Below, one piece after another: positions 7,009 through 14,935 of a stretch of DNA of 49,748 nucleotides (position 1 is its first letter; each line of letters begins with the position of its first letter). Origin of the DNA: Baaleninema simplex PCC 7105. GTDB lineage: Bacteria > Cyanobacteriota > Cyanobacteriia > Cyanobacteriales > Geitlerinemataceae. The notes below the pieces were generated by a model. It had not been told where the DNA came from. It did no database searches and saw nothing but the letters and a program-made list of their open reading frames with translations. The stretch is taken from positions 2,855,427 through 2,905,174 of the forward strand of contig NZ_KB235958.1 in assembly GCF_000332355.1 (NCBI RefSeq). The letters run 5' to 3'. Made by a program: the position numbers and the translations under genes.

Positions 7009-8799
7009 ATGAAAATTATCTTGATGCTTGCCATTTTGGGACTGGCGTTAATTTCGTTTGCAGCGGAATGGTTGCCCGTCGATATCACTGCGCTCGTCGT
7101 GGCGATCGTGTTGATGTTATGTGGTTTGGTGTCGCCAGAAGAAGGGATTTCGGGGTTTGGTAACTCCGCGACGATTACTGTCATGGCCATGTTCGTTCTC
7201 AGTGCGGGCGTGACGCGCACGGGAGTCGTTCAGATCGTGCGAGACGGACTGTTGAAGTGGGGCGGAAAACAGATTTCTCGACAAATCTTAGTAATGGGAG
7301 GAATTGTCGGCCCCATCACTGCGTTTATCAACAATACGGCGGTGGTCGCGATTTTTCTTCCTATTGTTGAAAGTTGGTGTAAGCAGCGTCAAATTTCCGT
7401 GTCGAAGCTGTTAATTCCCCTATCTTACAGTACGGTACTCGGAGGAATGTTAACGCTGATCGGTACTTCGACGAATATTTTGGCGAGTGGGTTGTCGAAG
7501 CAATTGGGATATGGGGAATTCAGCTTGTTTGAATTTACGCCCGTCGGGATCGCAACGTTCGCGATCGGGTTGATGTATTTATCTTTCGTCGCGCCTTACC
7601 TACTTCCCGATCGCAAACCCCTCGATGGCGATTCGATCGAAGACGATTACGGCTTAGAAGATTACATCAGTGAAATGGTCATTCCACCGGGGTCGATCGC
7701 CATTGGAAAAACATTAAGAGAAAGTGAAATTCAACGAAAATTCGACTTGTCTGTCCTCGAAATTATTCACGATGGCATTCATTTTTCGCAACCCCTCGCT
7801 GACAAAACTTTATCTGCTGGGGATGTGTTAATCGTTCGCGGTAGCCGAGATAATTTGTTAAACGTTCGCGACGAACGAGGGATTGAAATTTTAGCAGATA
7901 TGAAATTCAACAAGAAAACTGTTGAAGATGAAATTAGTTCTGGAGAAGAGAAAGTCGCTGAAGTCTTGATTTTGTCGAACTCGCGGTTAATCGGAACGAC
8001 ACTGAAAGATTTACGTTTTCGACAACGTTATAACGCTACCGTTCTCGCCATTCGTCGCGGACAGGAACTCATTCGCGATCGCCTGGGGAAAATTCCTCTT
8101 CGTTTTGGAGATTTGCTGTTAGTTCAAGGCCCAAAAGATAGCTTTATTGGCTTGCAAACAACGCGAGAACTGCTGGTATTAGAAGAGCGAGAAGTTGAAA
8201 CCCTGCGACAAGATAAAGCCAAAATTGCGCTCGCGATCGTATTGGGAGTCGTGGTTCTGGCTGCGTTTAACATTCAACCCATTCTAGTCAGCAGTTTATT
8301 AGGGGTTGTTTTGATGGTAATTACCGGTTGTCTCAAGCCGGGAGAAATTTACGGTGCAGTGCGTTGGGATATTATTTTTCTGTTAGCGGGTTTGATTCCC
8401 CTCGGCATTGCGATGGACAATTCTGGGGCAACCGAATGGCTGGCAGAGAAGTTAGTGTCTGTTGGCGGTCATCTGTCGGGATATTGGATTTTAACGTTTT
8501 TCTATTTGGCGACGAACTTACTGACGGAGGTGTTATCGAACAACGCTTCAGTGGTGTTGATGATTCCGGTGGCAGTAGAAGTTGCAGAATCTTTAGGTCT
8601 CAATCCTCTGGCGTTTATGTTCGCCGTGACGTTTGCCGCCTCCAACAGTTATTTAACGCCCATTGGCTATCAAACGAACACGATGGTTTACGGACCGGGG
8701 GGATATAAGTTTTTGGATTTTACCCGAGTTGGTGCGATTTTAAACTTAGTTTTAACCTTCTTTACGCCTTGGGTTATCGTGCAACTTTACGGGTTATAA
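7009..8799 (+). CDS. SLC13/DASS-family anion transporter with two RCK_C domains
   Basis: A 596-residue inner-membrane protein. Two hydrophobic halves (about 1-205 and 405-596) each carry the family hairpin: INNTAVVAIFLPI in the first, SNNASVVLMIPVA in the second. Between them lie two TrkA-C/RCK_C modules (about 222-305 and 315-395), each with the 'L..GD.L.V.G' pattern (AGDVLIVRG; FGDLLLVQG). This architecture is the cyanobacterial/algal SLT-like group often annotated as sulfate or dicarboxylate permease; substrate cannot be told from sequence. RCK_C domains usually bind small ligands and gate transport. It lies 131 bp after the P-type ATPase on the same strand and has its own start ATG. Confidence 0.88.
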   Translation: MKIILMLAILGLALISFAAEWLPVDITALVVAIVLMLCGLVSPEEGISGFGNSATITVMAMFVLSAGVTRTGVVQIVRDGLLKWGGKQISRQILVMGGIVGPITAFINNTAVVAIFLPIVESWCKQRQISVSKLLIPLSYSTVLGGMLTLIGTSTNILASGLSKQLGYGEFSLFEFTPVGIATFAIGLMYLSFVAPYLLPDRKPLDGDSIEDDYGLEDYISEMVIPPGSIAIGKTLRESEIQRKFDLSVLEIIHDGIHFSQPLADKTLSAGDVLIVRGSRDNLLNVRDERGIEILADMKFNKKTVEDEISSGEEKVAEVLILSNSRLIGTTLKDLRFRQRYNATVLAIRRGQELIRDRLGKIPLRFGDLLLVQGPKDSFIGLQTTRELLVLEEREVETLRQDKAKIALAIVLGVVVLAAFNIQPILVSSLLGVVLMVITGCLKPGEIYGAVRWDIIFLLAGLIPLGIAMDNSGATEWLAEKLVSVGGHLSGYWILTFFYLATNLLTEVLSNNASVVLMIPVAVEVAESLGLNPLAFMFAVTFAASNSYLTPIGYQTNTMVYGPGGYKFLDFTRVGAILNLVLTFFTPWVIVQLYGL

Positions 8800-8808
8800 G
8801 ATGCCAAG

Positions 8809-9759
8809 TTACCGGTTTACAGCATCTACTAGATCGAGTATGGCTCTGTAAAATTCCTCGCGATCGAAGCGATCGCCATTGTTGTGACCTGCATCGGGAA
8901 CTAGCAACAGTTGTTTGGGTTCGGAGGCGGCGGCGTACAGTTTTTCGCTCATGGACGCCGGAATCAGGGGATCGTCGAGTCCGTGAACGAACAAGACGGG
9001 AATTTCGATCGCTTTTACCTTGTCGATGGAGTTAAACTTCTCCGTTAGCAACACTCCCACGGGAACGAAACGCGATCGAGGATGTAACCGAACGATATCC
9101 GTCATGGAGGTAAAGGAGCCTTGAACGATCGCACCGCCTGCGTTGGGGTGGCGAACCGCTAAATCGACGGCGACAGCGCCGCCGAGAGAATGGCCGTAGA
9201 TGATAATATCGCGAGGGGCGATCGCCCGCTCTGCAATCAAATAATTCCAAGCTGCCTCAGCATCCCGATACACCGACGACTCGCTGGGATAGCCACCTTC
9301 ACTTCGACCGTAGCCACGATAGTCCACCAACAACACGGAAAATCCAATCTGGTTCAACCGATAGGATTGAGTCACGTTTGTACTGACGTTGAAGCCGTTT
9401 CCATGGAAGTATACTAGCGTTCCCAAAGTGGCGTCGGGGTTGGGCATCCACCAACCGTGTAGACGTTCGGGTTCTCGAAACGGTCGTTTGATGGGAATCC
9501 AAACATCCTCGTAATAAAGTCCGTGGACGGCGGGGGTTCGAACTAGGTCGGGAGTGGGTCGAAAAATGAGATAGCGTTGTCCGAGGAGCAGAACCAGACA
9601 CAGTAGAAGGTAAAGACTCAGGATAACTTTGAATAGAGTCTGAAACAGGAATTTCAAACGGGGAAGCGATCGCCAGCGGCGAACCACTAAGAGCAAGACC
9701 CCGAGAACAACGAGAGAAATTAGGATTTTGCCGATTATTATCCAGAGTCCGAGATTCAT
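8809..9759 (-). CDS. Membrane-anchored alpha/beta hydrolase (ABHD13/BEM46-like)
   Basis: About 316 residues from the Met at 9759. Two N-terminal hydrophobic segments (about residues 2-25 and 38-60) anchor it. An alpha/beta hydrolase domain follows: the oxyanion region YFHGNG, the nucleophile elbow GHSLGG, an acid in HGLDDPLIP, and the His in DAGHNN. An upstream in-frame Met at 9858 exists, but that extension reads through the terminator hairpin at 9835-9869, so the start at 9759 is preferred. The catalytic domain probably faces the periplasm or lumen. Substrate unknown (esterase, thioesterase or peptidase). Convergent with the SLC13 transporter (9 bp between stop codons). Confidence 0.82.
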   Translation of the reverse strand: MNLGLWIIIGKILISLVVLGVLLLVVRRWRSLPRLKFLFQTLFKVILSLYLLLCLVLLLGQRYLIFRPTPDLVRTPAVHGLYYEDVWIPIKRPFREPERLHGWWMPNPDATLGTLVYFHGNGFNVSTNVTQSYRLNQIGFSVLLVDYRGYGRSEGGYPSESSVYRDAEAAWNYLIAERAIAPRDIIIYGHSLGGAVAVDLAVRHPNAGGAIVQGSFTSMTDIVRLHPRSRFVPVGVLLTEKFNSIDKVKAIEIPVLFVHGLDDPLIPASMSEKLYAAASEPKQLLLVPDAGHNNGDRFDREEFYRAILDLVDAVNR

Positions 9760-9834
9760 AAAATTCGATGTCAAACGCTTCGTTTTATACGGCTTCACCA
9801 GGACAGTTCGGAACTCCAGATTGACGATTTCATC

Positions 9835-9869
9835 AAAAAACCCCGGTTTGAATGACAAGCCGGGGTTTT
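9835..9869 (-). terminator. Terminator downstream of cupin copy 1
   Basis: On the minus strand AAAACCCCGG... pairs with ...CCGGGGTTTTTT, giving a GC stem and a T-run at 9840-9835. It ends transcripts arriving from the cupin gene at 9903 and separates it from the hydrolase gene. Confidence 0.75.
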
Positions 9870-9902
9870 GAACTGATTCGACGAAAAGGCGATCGCCCGT
9901 TT

Positions 9903-10238
9903 TTAAGAAGTCGCCGAAAGCGTCAGTAAAAACGACAAATTCGACGAGGCTTGCAAAGCGTGGGGGGCGTTGGCTGCCATGAAGACGAACGTTCCAGGGT
10001 CGAGAGAAATCACGTCGCCGTTGAGGATAAGCGTTCCCGTTCCCTCCAAAACGTGAACCGTGGCGTTCCGGGTGGCCGTATGTTCGCTAATTTCAGTGCC
10101 TTCCGCCAAACAAAACAGGGTGTACTGACAAGCCGAATCTTGAAACACGACTTTACTCAACACCCCTGCTTCGGGATATTCGAGGCGATCGCGTAAATTC
10201 AGGACGGGACTGTGAGCTGAAACTAAATGGGTTGTCAT
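9903..10238 (-). CDS. Single-domain cupin protein, copy 1
   Basis: A 111-residue cupin_2 protein. The two cupin motifs are at about residues 49-66 (EGTEISEHTATRNATVHVLEG) and 80-95 (PGTFVFMAANAPHAL). The first retains His53 and one more His (HVLEG); the second retains the PHA His. Some of the four usual metal ligands are therefore present, so metal binding is plausible but unproven. Small stand-alone cupins of this type bind or sense small ligands; no reaction can be assigned. It is a near-perfect duplicate of the gene at 14946-15281 with a different last residue. Copy 1 has lost gyrA upstream and is now preceded by a 21-codon gyrA remnant and the LRR array, so its promoter is probably changed. 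Confidence 0.8.
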   Translation of the reverse strand: MTTHLVSAHSPVLNLRDRLEYPEAGVLSKVVFQDSACQYTLFCLAEGTEISEHTATRNATVHVLEGTGTLILNGDVISLDPGTFVFMAANAPHALQASSNLSFLLTLSATS

Positions 10239-10276
10239 AGGGTTCTCTTACGATCGTCTGAGCAGCGAGACGCAAT

Positions 10277-10345
10277 CTATACGTCCTCTTCGTCTTCGAC
10301 TCCTTCAGCCGCCGGAGGCACCAACGCCACCGCAGCGATCGCGCG
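10277..10345 (-). pseudogene. gyrA 3'-terminal fragment
   Basis: The last 21 codons plus stop of gyrA ([21 protein letters not shown]) are repeated here, identical to the end of the complete gyrA at 15320. The fragment breaks at GCGATCGCG and continues into LRR-unit sequence. It is a by-product of the segmental duplication and is not functional as a gene. Confidence 0.88.
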
Positions 10346-10651
10346 CCCCTCACCTCCTCGTGAAACTCAACCCTCACAAGAGATCGTAGAGGAGTCGTGT
10401 AGTACGTGATGTTATTGGCTGGGTTGAAAAAACTCGAATATCGCGGTTCCGACTCTGCACTACTAGACTGAACGTCAGTCCGGATCTATAAGAACGTTGC
10501 AGCATAAAGTTTTTTGACTGAGTTGTGGCTTCATCCACGATAGGATTCAAGTTTAAACTTATATCAAACGGCTTTCCTAAACTTAGATTTCTTAGTTCCA
10601 GCAAACCTCGCGTCGCTCGATAGGGCAATCGGAATCGTCCAGAAAATTTCC

Positions 10652-11716
10652 TCAATAATTTAATATTCTGAGTCGATTCAAATTAGATAGAGTACTAATA
10701 TCCTCGATCTGATTGTCGAACAACGATAGCTCGGTCAACCCAACCAAGTTAGACAGTGGAGTGACATCTTGAATCTGGTTGTTGTTGAGATATAACTTAT
10801 ACAGATTCATCAAATTCGCCAAAGGGGACAGATCTCTGATACGATTTTCCCCTAAATCCAGTTCGGTTAAATTGATTAAATTGGTTAAGGGAGATATATC
10901 TTCAATCCGGTTATTAGATGCATAGAGTTTTTCTAAAGTTATTCGTCCTTCTAAAGCTGATAAGTCGTAGATTCGATTTTTGGAAATAGTCAAACTTCGC
11001 AAGCGAGGTAACTTGGGTAGAGAATTCAAGTTTTGAAGTTGATTGTATTCAATACTCAATTTTTGCAAATTGGTCAAGTTTGGGAATCCATTCAAATTCT
11101 GAATAGAATTACCATTGAGAAAAAGACGCTCTAGATTGGGAAGTTCGGGAAGAGTTAGTAGACTACGAGTGTCTATAGGATTTTCACTGAGAGTTAAAGA
11201 AGTTAAAGAAGTAAGAGTCACGAGTGGGCTCAAGTCTTCTATTTGATTACTTTCCAAGCTTAACCTTTTTAAAGTAGTCAAGCGACTGAGAGGACGAATG
11301 TCTTCAATCTGATTTTCAAATAAGATTAAGCCTTCAATTCCAAGCAAACTTCCAATCGGTCGCAAATCTTTAATGTTTTTATCGATTAAAGTTAACGACT
11401 TTTCGTCGAGAATCTCCGCCTCGATTAAATGACATTCTACATTCCCGTACCGATCGCGGATTGTTTCCACGGTATGACGAGCTTCTTCATCGAGTCGTTG
11501 GCGATTCTCACACCAGTCTGTAAAGGTTTCGTATTCGGGTTCTTCCGCTTCACGAGTAAGGAGGGGGTGGCTAAGATTTGAAGGGATGAAAGATTCCGAA
11601 ACGGCGATCGCTTGACTTAAAGCACTTGGGGAAGATAAGGCGAGATAGGATACGCTTGGGTTGTAACCGATGCAGAGAACCGCTAAGACTTGTCTGAAAA
11701 GCTTGAAGGGAATCAT
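10652..11716 (-). CDS. Internalin-like leucine-rich-repeat protein 1 (C-terminus lost)
   Basis: 354 residues. The N-terminus (MIPFKLFRQVLAVLCIGYNP...) has basic residues followed by a hydrophobic stretch, so export is likely. Residues about 60-112 form a helical N-cap with two Cys (WCENRQ; VECHL). From about 112 run 22-residue LRRs of the SDS22/internalin type (L..L..L.L..N.I.D..PL..L). These form curved binding surfaces; the ligand is unknown. Compared with the next two genes, it lacks one repeat in the middle. A GGA-to-TGA change stops the frame at 10652-10654; the sequence beyond (to 10592) still encodes the conserved GNFLDDSDC...CWN cap. The protein thus lacks the last 19-20 residues with the Cys pair and may be non-functional, or read through. 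Confidence 0.85.
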   Translation of the reverse strand: MIPFKLFRQVLAVLCIGYNPSVSYLALSSPSALSQAIAVSESFIPSNLSHPLLTREAEEPEYETFTDWCENRQRLDEEARHTVETIRDRYGNVECHLIEAEILDEKSLTLIDKNIKDLRPIGSLLGIEGLILFENQIEDIRPLSRLTTLKRLSLESNQIEDLSPLVTLTSLTSLTLSENPIDTRSLLTLPELPNLERLFLNGNSIQNLNGFPNLTNLQKLSIEYNQLQNLNSLPKLPRLRSLTISKNRIYDLSALEGRITLEKLYASNNRIEDISPLTNLINLTELDLGENRIRDLSPLANLMNLYKLYLNNNQIQDVTPLSNLVGLTELSLFDNQIEDISTLSNLNRLRILNY

Positions 11717-12016
11717 TTTCTAGGTTGAGGACAAAGTTTATTGGAATCTTAGCATGGGGGCGATCGCGCGACTCTCACCTCCTCGTGAAACTCAACCCCC
11801 ACAAGAGATCGTAGAGGAGTCGTGTAGTACGTGATGTTATTGGCTGGGTTGGAAAAACTCGAATATCGCGGTTCCGGCTCTGCACTACTAGACTGAACGT
11901 CAGTCCGGATTCAGAAGAGCTTTGTAGCATAAAGTTTTTTGACTGAGCTGTGGCCTCATCCACGATAGGATTCAAGTTTCAACTTATATCAAACGGCTTT
12001 CCTAAACTCAGGTTTC

Positions 12017-13207
12017 TTAGTTCCAGCAAGCCTCGCGTCGCTCGATAGGGCAATCGGAATCGTCTAGGAAATTTCCTCCGTAACTTAACATTCTGAGTCG
12101 ATTCAAATTAGATAGGGAACTAATATCCTCGATCTGGTTGTCGAACAACCATAGCTCACCCAACCCAACTAAGTTAGACAGTGGAGTCACATCTTGAATC
12201 TGATTGTTGTTGAGATATAACCAAGACAGATTTATCAAATTAGCTAACGGGGATAGATCTCTGATGCGATTTTCTCCTAAATCCAGTTCGGTTAAATTGA
12301 TTAAATTGGTTAAGGGAGATATATCTTCAATCCGGTTATTAGATGCATAGAGTTTTTCTAAAGTTGTTCGTTCCCCTAAAGCGGATAAGTCATCAATTTG
12401 ATTGTCACGAATGATTAAAGCTCTCAATAGAGGTAACTCAGGCAGGAAATTCAAATTTTTAAATTGGTTGTTGTAGAGATACAGAGCTTCCAAGCTAGGC
12501 AAGTTTGGAAAAGATTCTAAGTCTTGTAGTTGAGATTCTCCGAGACTCAACGATCGCAATTGGGTTAGCCTTGATAATCCATCCAAGCTCTGAATAGAAT
12601 TGCCAGAGAGAATAAGTCGCTCCAGATTAGGTAAGCCAGGAAGAGTTAGTAAAATGAGTGCATCAATATTGTTTTCTCTTAAATTTAAATAAGTTAAAGA
12701 ATTGAGAGCGGCGAGCGAAGCTAAATCTTCAACTTGATTCTTTCCTAGATCTAGTGAGTTTAAAGTAGTCAAGCGACTGAGAGGACGAATATCTTCAATT
12801 TTATTGTCTAATAAGGTTAATTCTTCAAGTCCGAACAAACTTCCAATCGGACGCAAGTCTTTGAGGTTTCTGTTTATCAAAGTCAACGACTTCTCTTCGA
12901 GAATCTCCGCCTCGATTAAATGACATTCTACATTCCCGTACCGATCGCGGATTGTTTCCACGGTATGACGAGCCTCTTCATCGAGTCGCTGGCGATTCTC
13001 ACACCAGTCTGTAAAGGTTTCGTATTCGGGTTCTTCCGCTTCGCGAGTGAGGAGGGGGTGGGTCAGACTTGAAGGGATGAAAGATTCCGAAACGGCGATC
13101 GCTTGACTTAAAGCACTTGGGGAAGATAAGGCGAGATAGGATACGCTTGGGTTGTAACCGATGAAGAGAACCGCTAAAACTTGTCTGAAAAGCTTGAAGG
13201 GAATCAT
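12017..13207 (-). CDS. Internalin-like leucine-rich-repeat protein 2
   Basis: 396 residues, the longest of the three paralogues. It has the same signal-like N-terminus and two-Cys N-cap as its neighbours, then 22-residue LRRs, then a C-terminal cap GNFLDDSDCPIERREACWN with two Cys that could form a disulfide. The first ~110 and last ~120 residues are almost identical to the paralogues; the central repeats differ strongly (for example NQVEDLASLAALNSL here against NQIEDLTPLATLTSL in protein 3). It carries one more 22-residue repeat than either neighbour, which accounts for the 66-bp longer unit. Probably secreted or surface-exposed; ligand unknown. It is followed by about 280 bp of conserved non-coding sequence. 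Confidence 0.88.
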   Translation of the reverse strand: MIPFKLFRQVLAVLFIGYNPSVSYLALSSPSALSQAIAVSESFIPSSLTHPLLTREAEEPEYETFTDWCENRQRLDEEARHTVETIRDRYGNVECHLIEAEILEEKSLTLINRNLKDLRPIGSLFGLEELTLLDNKIEDIRPLSRLTTLNSLDLGKNQVEDLASLAALNSLTYLNLRENNIDALILLTLPGLPNLERLILSGNSIQSLDGLSRLTQLRSLSLGESQLQDLESFPNLPSLEALYLYNNQFKNLNFLPELPLLRALIIRDNQIDDLSALGERTTLEKLYASNNRIEDISPLTNLINLTELDLGENRIRDLSPLANLINLSWLYLNNNQIQDVTPLSNLVGLGELWLFDNQIEDISSLSNLNRLRMLSYGGNFLDDSDCPIERREACWN

Positions 13208-13507
13208 TTTCTAGGTTGAGGACAAGGTTTATTGGAATCTTAGCATGGGGGCGATCGCGCGACCCTCACCTCCTCGTGAAACTCAACCCCCACAAGAGAT
13301 CGTAGAGGAGTCGTGTAGTACGTGATGTTATTGGCTGGGTTGGAAAAACTCGAATATCGCGGTTCCGGCTCTGCACTACTAGACTGAACGTCAGTCCGGA
13401 TTCAGAAGAGCTTTGTAGCATAAAGTTTTTTGACTGAGCTGTGGCCTCATCCACGATAGGATTCAAGTTTCAACTTATATCAAACGGCTTTCCTAAACTC
13501 AGGTTTC

Positions 13508-14632
13508 TTAGTTCCAGCAAGCCTCGCGTCGCTCGATAGGGCAATCGGAATCGTCCAGGAAATTTCCTCCGTAACTTAACATTCTGAGTCGAGTCAAATT
13601 AGATAGGGAACTAATATCCTCGATCTGATTGTCGAACAACCATAGCTCGATCAACCCAACCAAGTTAGACAGTGGAGTCACATCTTGAATCTGGTTGTTG
13701 TTGATATATAACTTATACAGATTTATCAAATTAGCCAACGGGGACAAATCTCTGATGCGATTTTCCCCTAAGTCCAGCTCGGTTAAATTGATTAAATTGG
13801 CTAAGGGAGATATATCTTCGATCTGGTTATTAGATGCATAGACTAATTCTAAAGTTGTGAGTTCCTTTAAAGCGGATAAGTCATTAATTTGATTGTTGGC
13901 AATACGCAAAATTCGCAAGCGAGGTAACTCAGATAGGAAATCCAAGTTTTGAAATCGATTGTTATTCAGCCACAAAGCCTCTAAGCTAGGCAAATCGGGA
14001 AAAGAATCTAAGTTCTGAAGTTGAGAATCTTCAAGACCCAACCATCGCAATTGAGTTTGACCGGACAAGCCTTCTAAGTCATGAATAGGATTACCATTGA
14101 GAAACAGAATCTCTAGATTGGGCAGTTCGGGAAGAGTTAGTAGATTGAGAGCATCTATAGGATTTTCAATTAAACTTAAAGAAGTTAAAGAAGTGAGAGT
14201 CGCGAGTGGAGTCAAATCTTCGATCTGATTGCTTGATAAATCCAATCTTTCAAGTCCGAGTAAACTTCCAATCGGACGCAAGTCTTTGAGGTTTCTGTTT
14301 ATCAAAGTCAACGACTTCTCTTCGAGGATTTCCGCCTCGATTAAATGGCATTCAGCATCCTCGTACCAATCGCGGATTGTCTCCACAGTATGGCGAGCCT
14401 CTTCATCGAGTCGTTGGCGATTCTCACACCAGTCTGTAAAGGTTTCGTATTCGGGTTCTTCCGCTTCGCGAGTGAGGAGGGGGTGGGTCAGACTTGAAGG
14501 GATGAAAGATTCCGAAACGGCGATCGCTTGACTTAAAGCACTTGGGGAAGATAAGGCGAGATAGGATACGCTTGGGTTGTAACCGATGAAGAGAACCGCT
14601 AAAACTTGTCTGAAAAGCTTGAAGGGAATCAT
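13508..14632 (-). CDS. Internalin-like leucine-rich-repeat protein 3
   Basis: 374 residues: signal-like N-terminus, Cys-containing N-cap, LRRs from about residue 112, and the full C-cap with two Cys. Relative to protein 2 it lacks the repeat carrying IRPLSRLTTL immediately after SLLGLE, near the start of the LRR block. Protein 1 lacks a different repeat further on. It is the first gene of the array in the direction of transcription. Upstream of its start lie the array end at 14686, an inverted-repeat element and cupin copy 2, whose terminator (14882-14912) should isolate it from gyrA transcription. It probably has its own promoter. Ligand and location inferred, not shown. Confidence 0.88.
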   Translation of the reverse strand: MIPFKLFRQVLAVLFIGYNPSVSYLALSSPSALSQAIAVSESFIPSSLTHPLLTREAEEPEYETFTDWCENRQRLDEEARHTVETIRDWYEDAECHLIEAEILEEKSLTLINRNLKDLRPIGSLLGLERLDLSSNQIEDLTPLATLTSLTSLSLIENPIDALNLLTLPELPNLEILFLNGNPIHDLEGLSGQTQLRWLGLEDSQLQNLDSFPDLPSLEALWLNNNRFQNLDFLSELPRLRILRIANNQINDLSALKELTTLELVYASNNQIEDISPLANLINLTELDLGENRIRDLSPLANLINLYKLYINNNQIQDVTPLSNLVGLIELWLFDNQIEDISSLSNLTRLRMLSYGGNFLDDSDCPIERREACWN

Positions 14633-14685
14633 TTTCTAGGTTGAGGACAAGGTTTATTGGAATCTTAGCATGGGGGCGATCGCGC

Positions 14686-14838
14686 GGGTGCATTTCACTT
14701 TTGCAAAAACATCAGTTTTGGGTGGAAAAATTCCCGATTAGCACTTCCGGTATAAGATCCCCGACATCTTGGAGATGCCGGGGATCTGGAAATTGAGTGC
14801 ACCCAATTCGATAAATTTACATTTTATGAGATGTACCC
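14686..14838. repeat. GGGTGCAT-ended inverted-repeat element
   Basis: It starts GGGTGCATTTCACTTTTGC and ends ATGAGATGTACCC, the inverted counterpart (GGGTACATCTCAT). A related arm pair lies at about 31062-31197 (GAGTGCATTTTA; GAGATGCACCC). An internal GAGTGCACCC at 14794-14803 is an alternative end. No coding frame and no clear target duplication. It abuts the last unit of the LRR array. Confidence 0.45.
14755..14787. repeat. REP-like palindrome, copy 1
   Basis: A 33-bp near-perfect palindrome, AGATCCCCG-ACATCT with AGATGCCGGGGATCT, recurs with one mismatch at 24187-24219. No T-run follows, so it is a dispersed palindrome rather than a terminator. Confidence 0.7.
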
Positions 14839-14881
14839 TAAGTTGGTAAGGATATCGCCACAGCATTCCCAATATTTAACC

Positions 14882-14912
14882 AAAAAACCCCAGTTTTTTC
14901 TTGAAACTGGGG
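14882..14912 (-). terminator. Terminator downstream of cupin copy 2
   Basis: On the minus strand CCCCAGTTT pairs with AAACTGGGG and is followed by TTTTTT (14887-14882). It ends the gyrA-cupin transcript and differs in sequence from the terminator behind cupin copy 1. Confidence 0.78.
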
Positions 14913-14935
14913 TCGCACATCGATCGAGCCAGAAA

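Larger units (their letters stand above)
9892..10345. repeat. Duplicated block: cupin gene plus gyrA 3' end (copy 1)
   Basis: About 454 bp that is nearly identical to 14936-15390. By eye there are roughly eight substitutions, all inside the cupin gene and its downstream edge. The intergenic part and the gyrA tail are identical. The block ends abruptly at a GCGATCGCG sequence, where the LRR array begins; in copy 2 the same point continues into gyrA. Confidence 0.88.
10336..14686. repeat. Tandem array of three LRR-gene units
   Basis: Three head-to-tail units start at CGATCGCGCG at 10336, 11761 and 13252, and the array ends at the same motif at 14677-14686. Unit lengths are 1425, 1491 and 1425 bp. 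Each unit holds one minus-strand LRR gene plus about 250-300 bp of conserved downstream sequence; this contains a start-lacking or short open frame that I do not consider a gene. Base composition is visibly more AT-rich than the flanking gyrA, with few internal HIP1 sites. Confidence 0.9.

Noticed and set aside
9760-9858. Longer N-terminus for the alpha/beta hydrolase
   Set aside because: It would translate through the rho-independent terminator at 9835-9869 and adds no signal or family similarity.
11775-11975. 66-codon open frame between LRR genes (also at 13266-13466)
   Set aside because: The two copies are in nearly identical duplicated DNA, so an open frame carries no evidence. In unit 1 the start is missing and the C-terminus differs.
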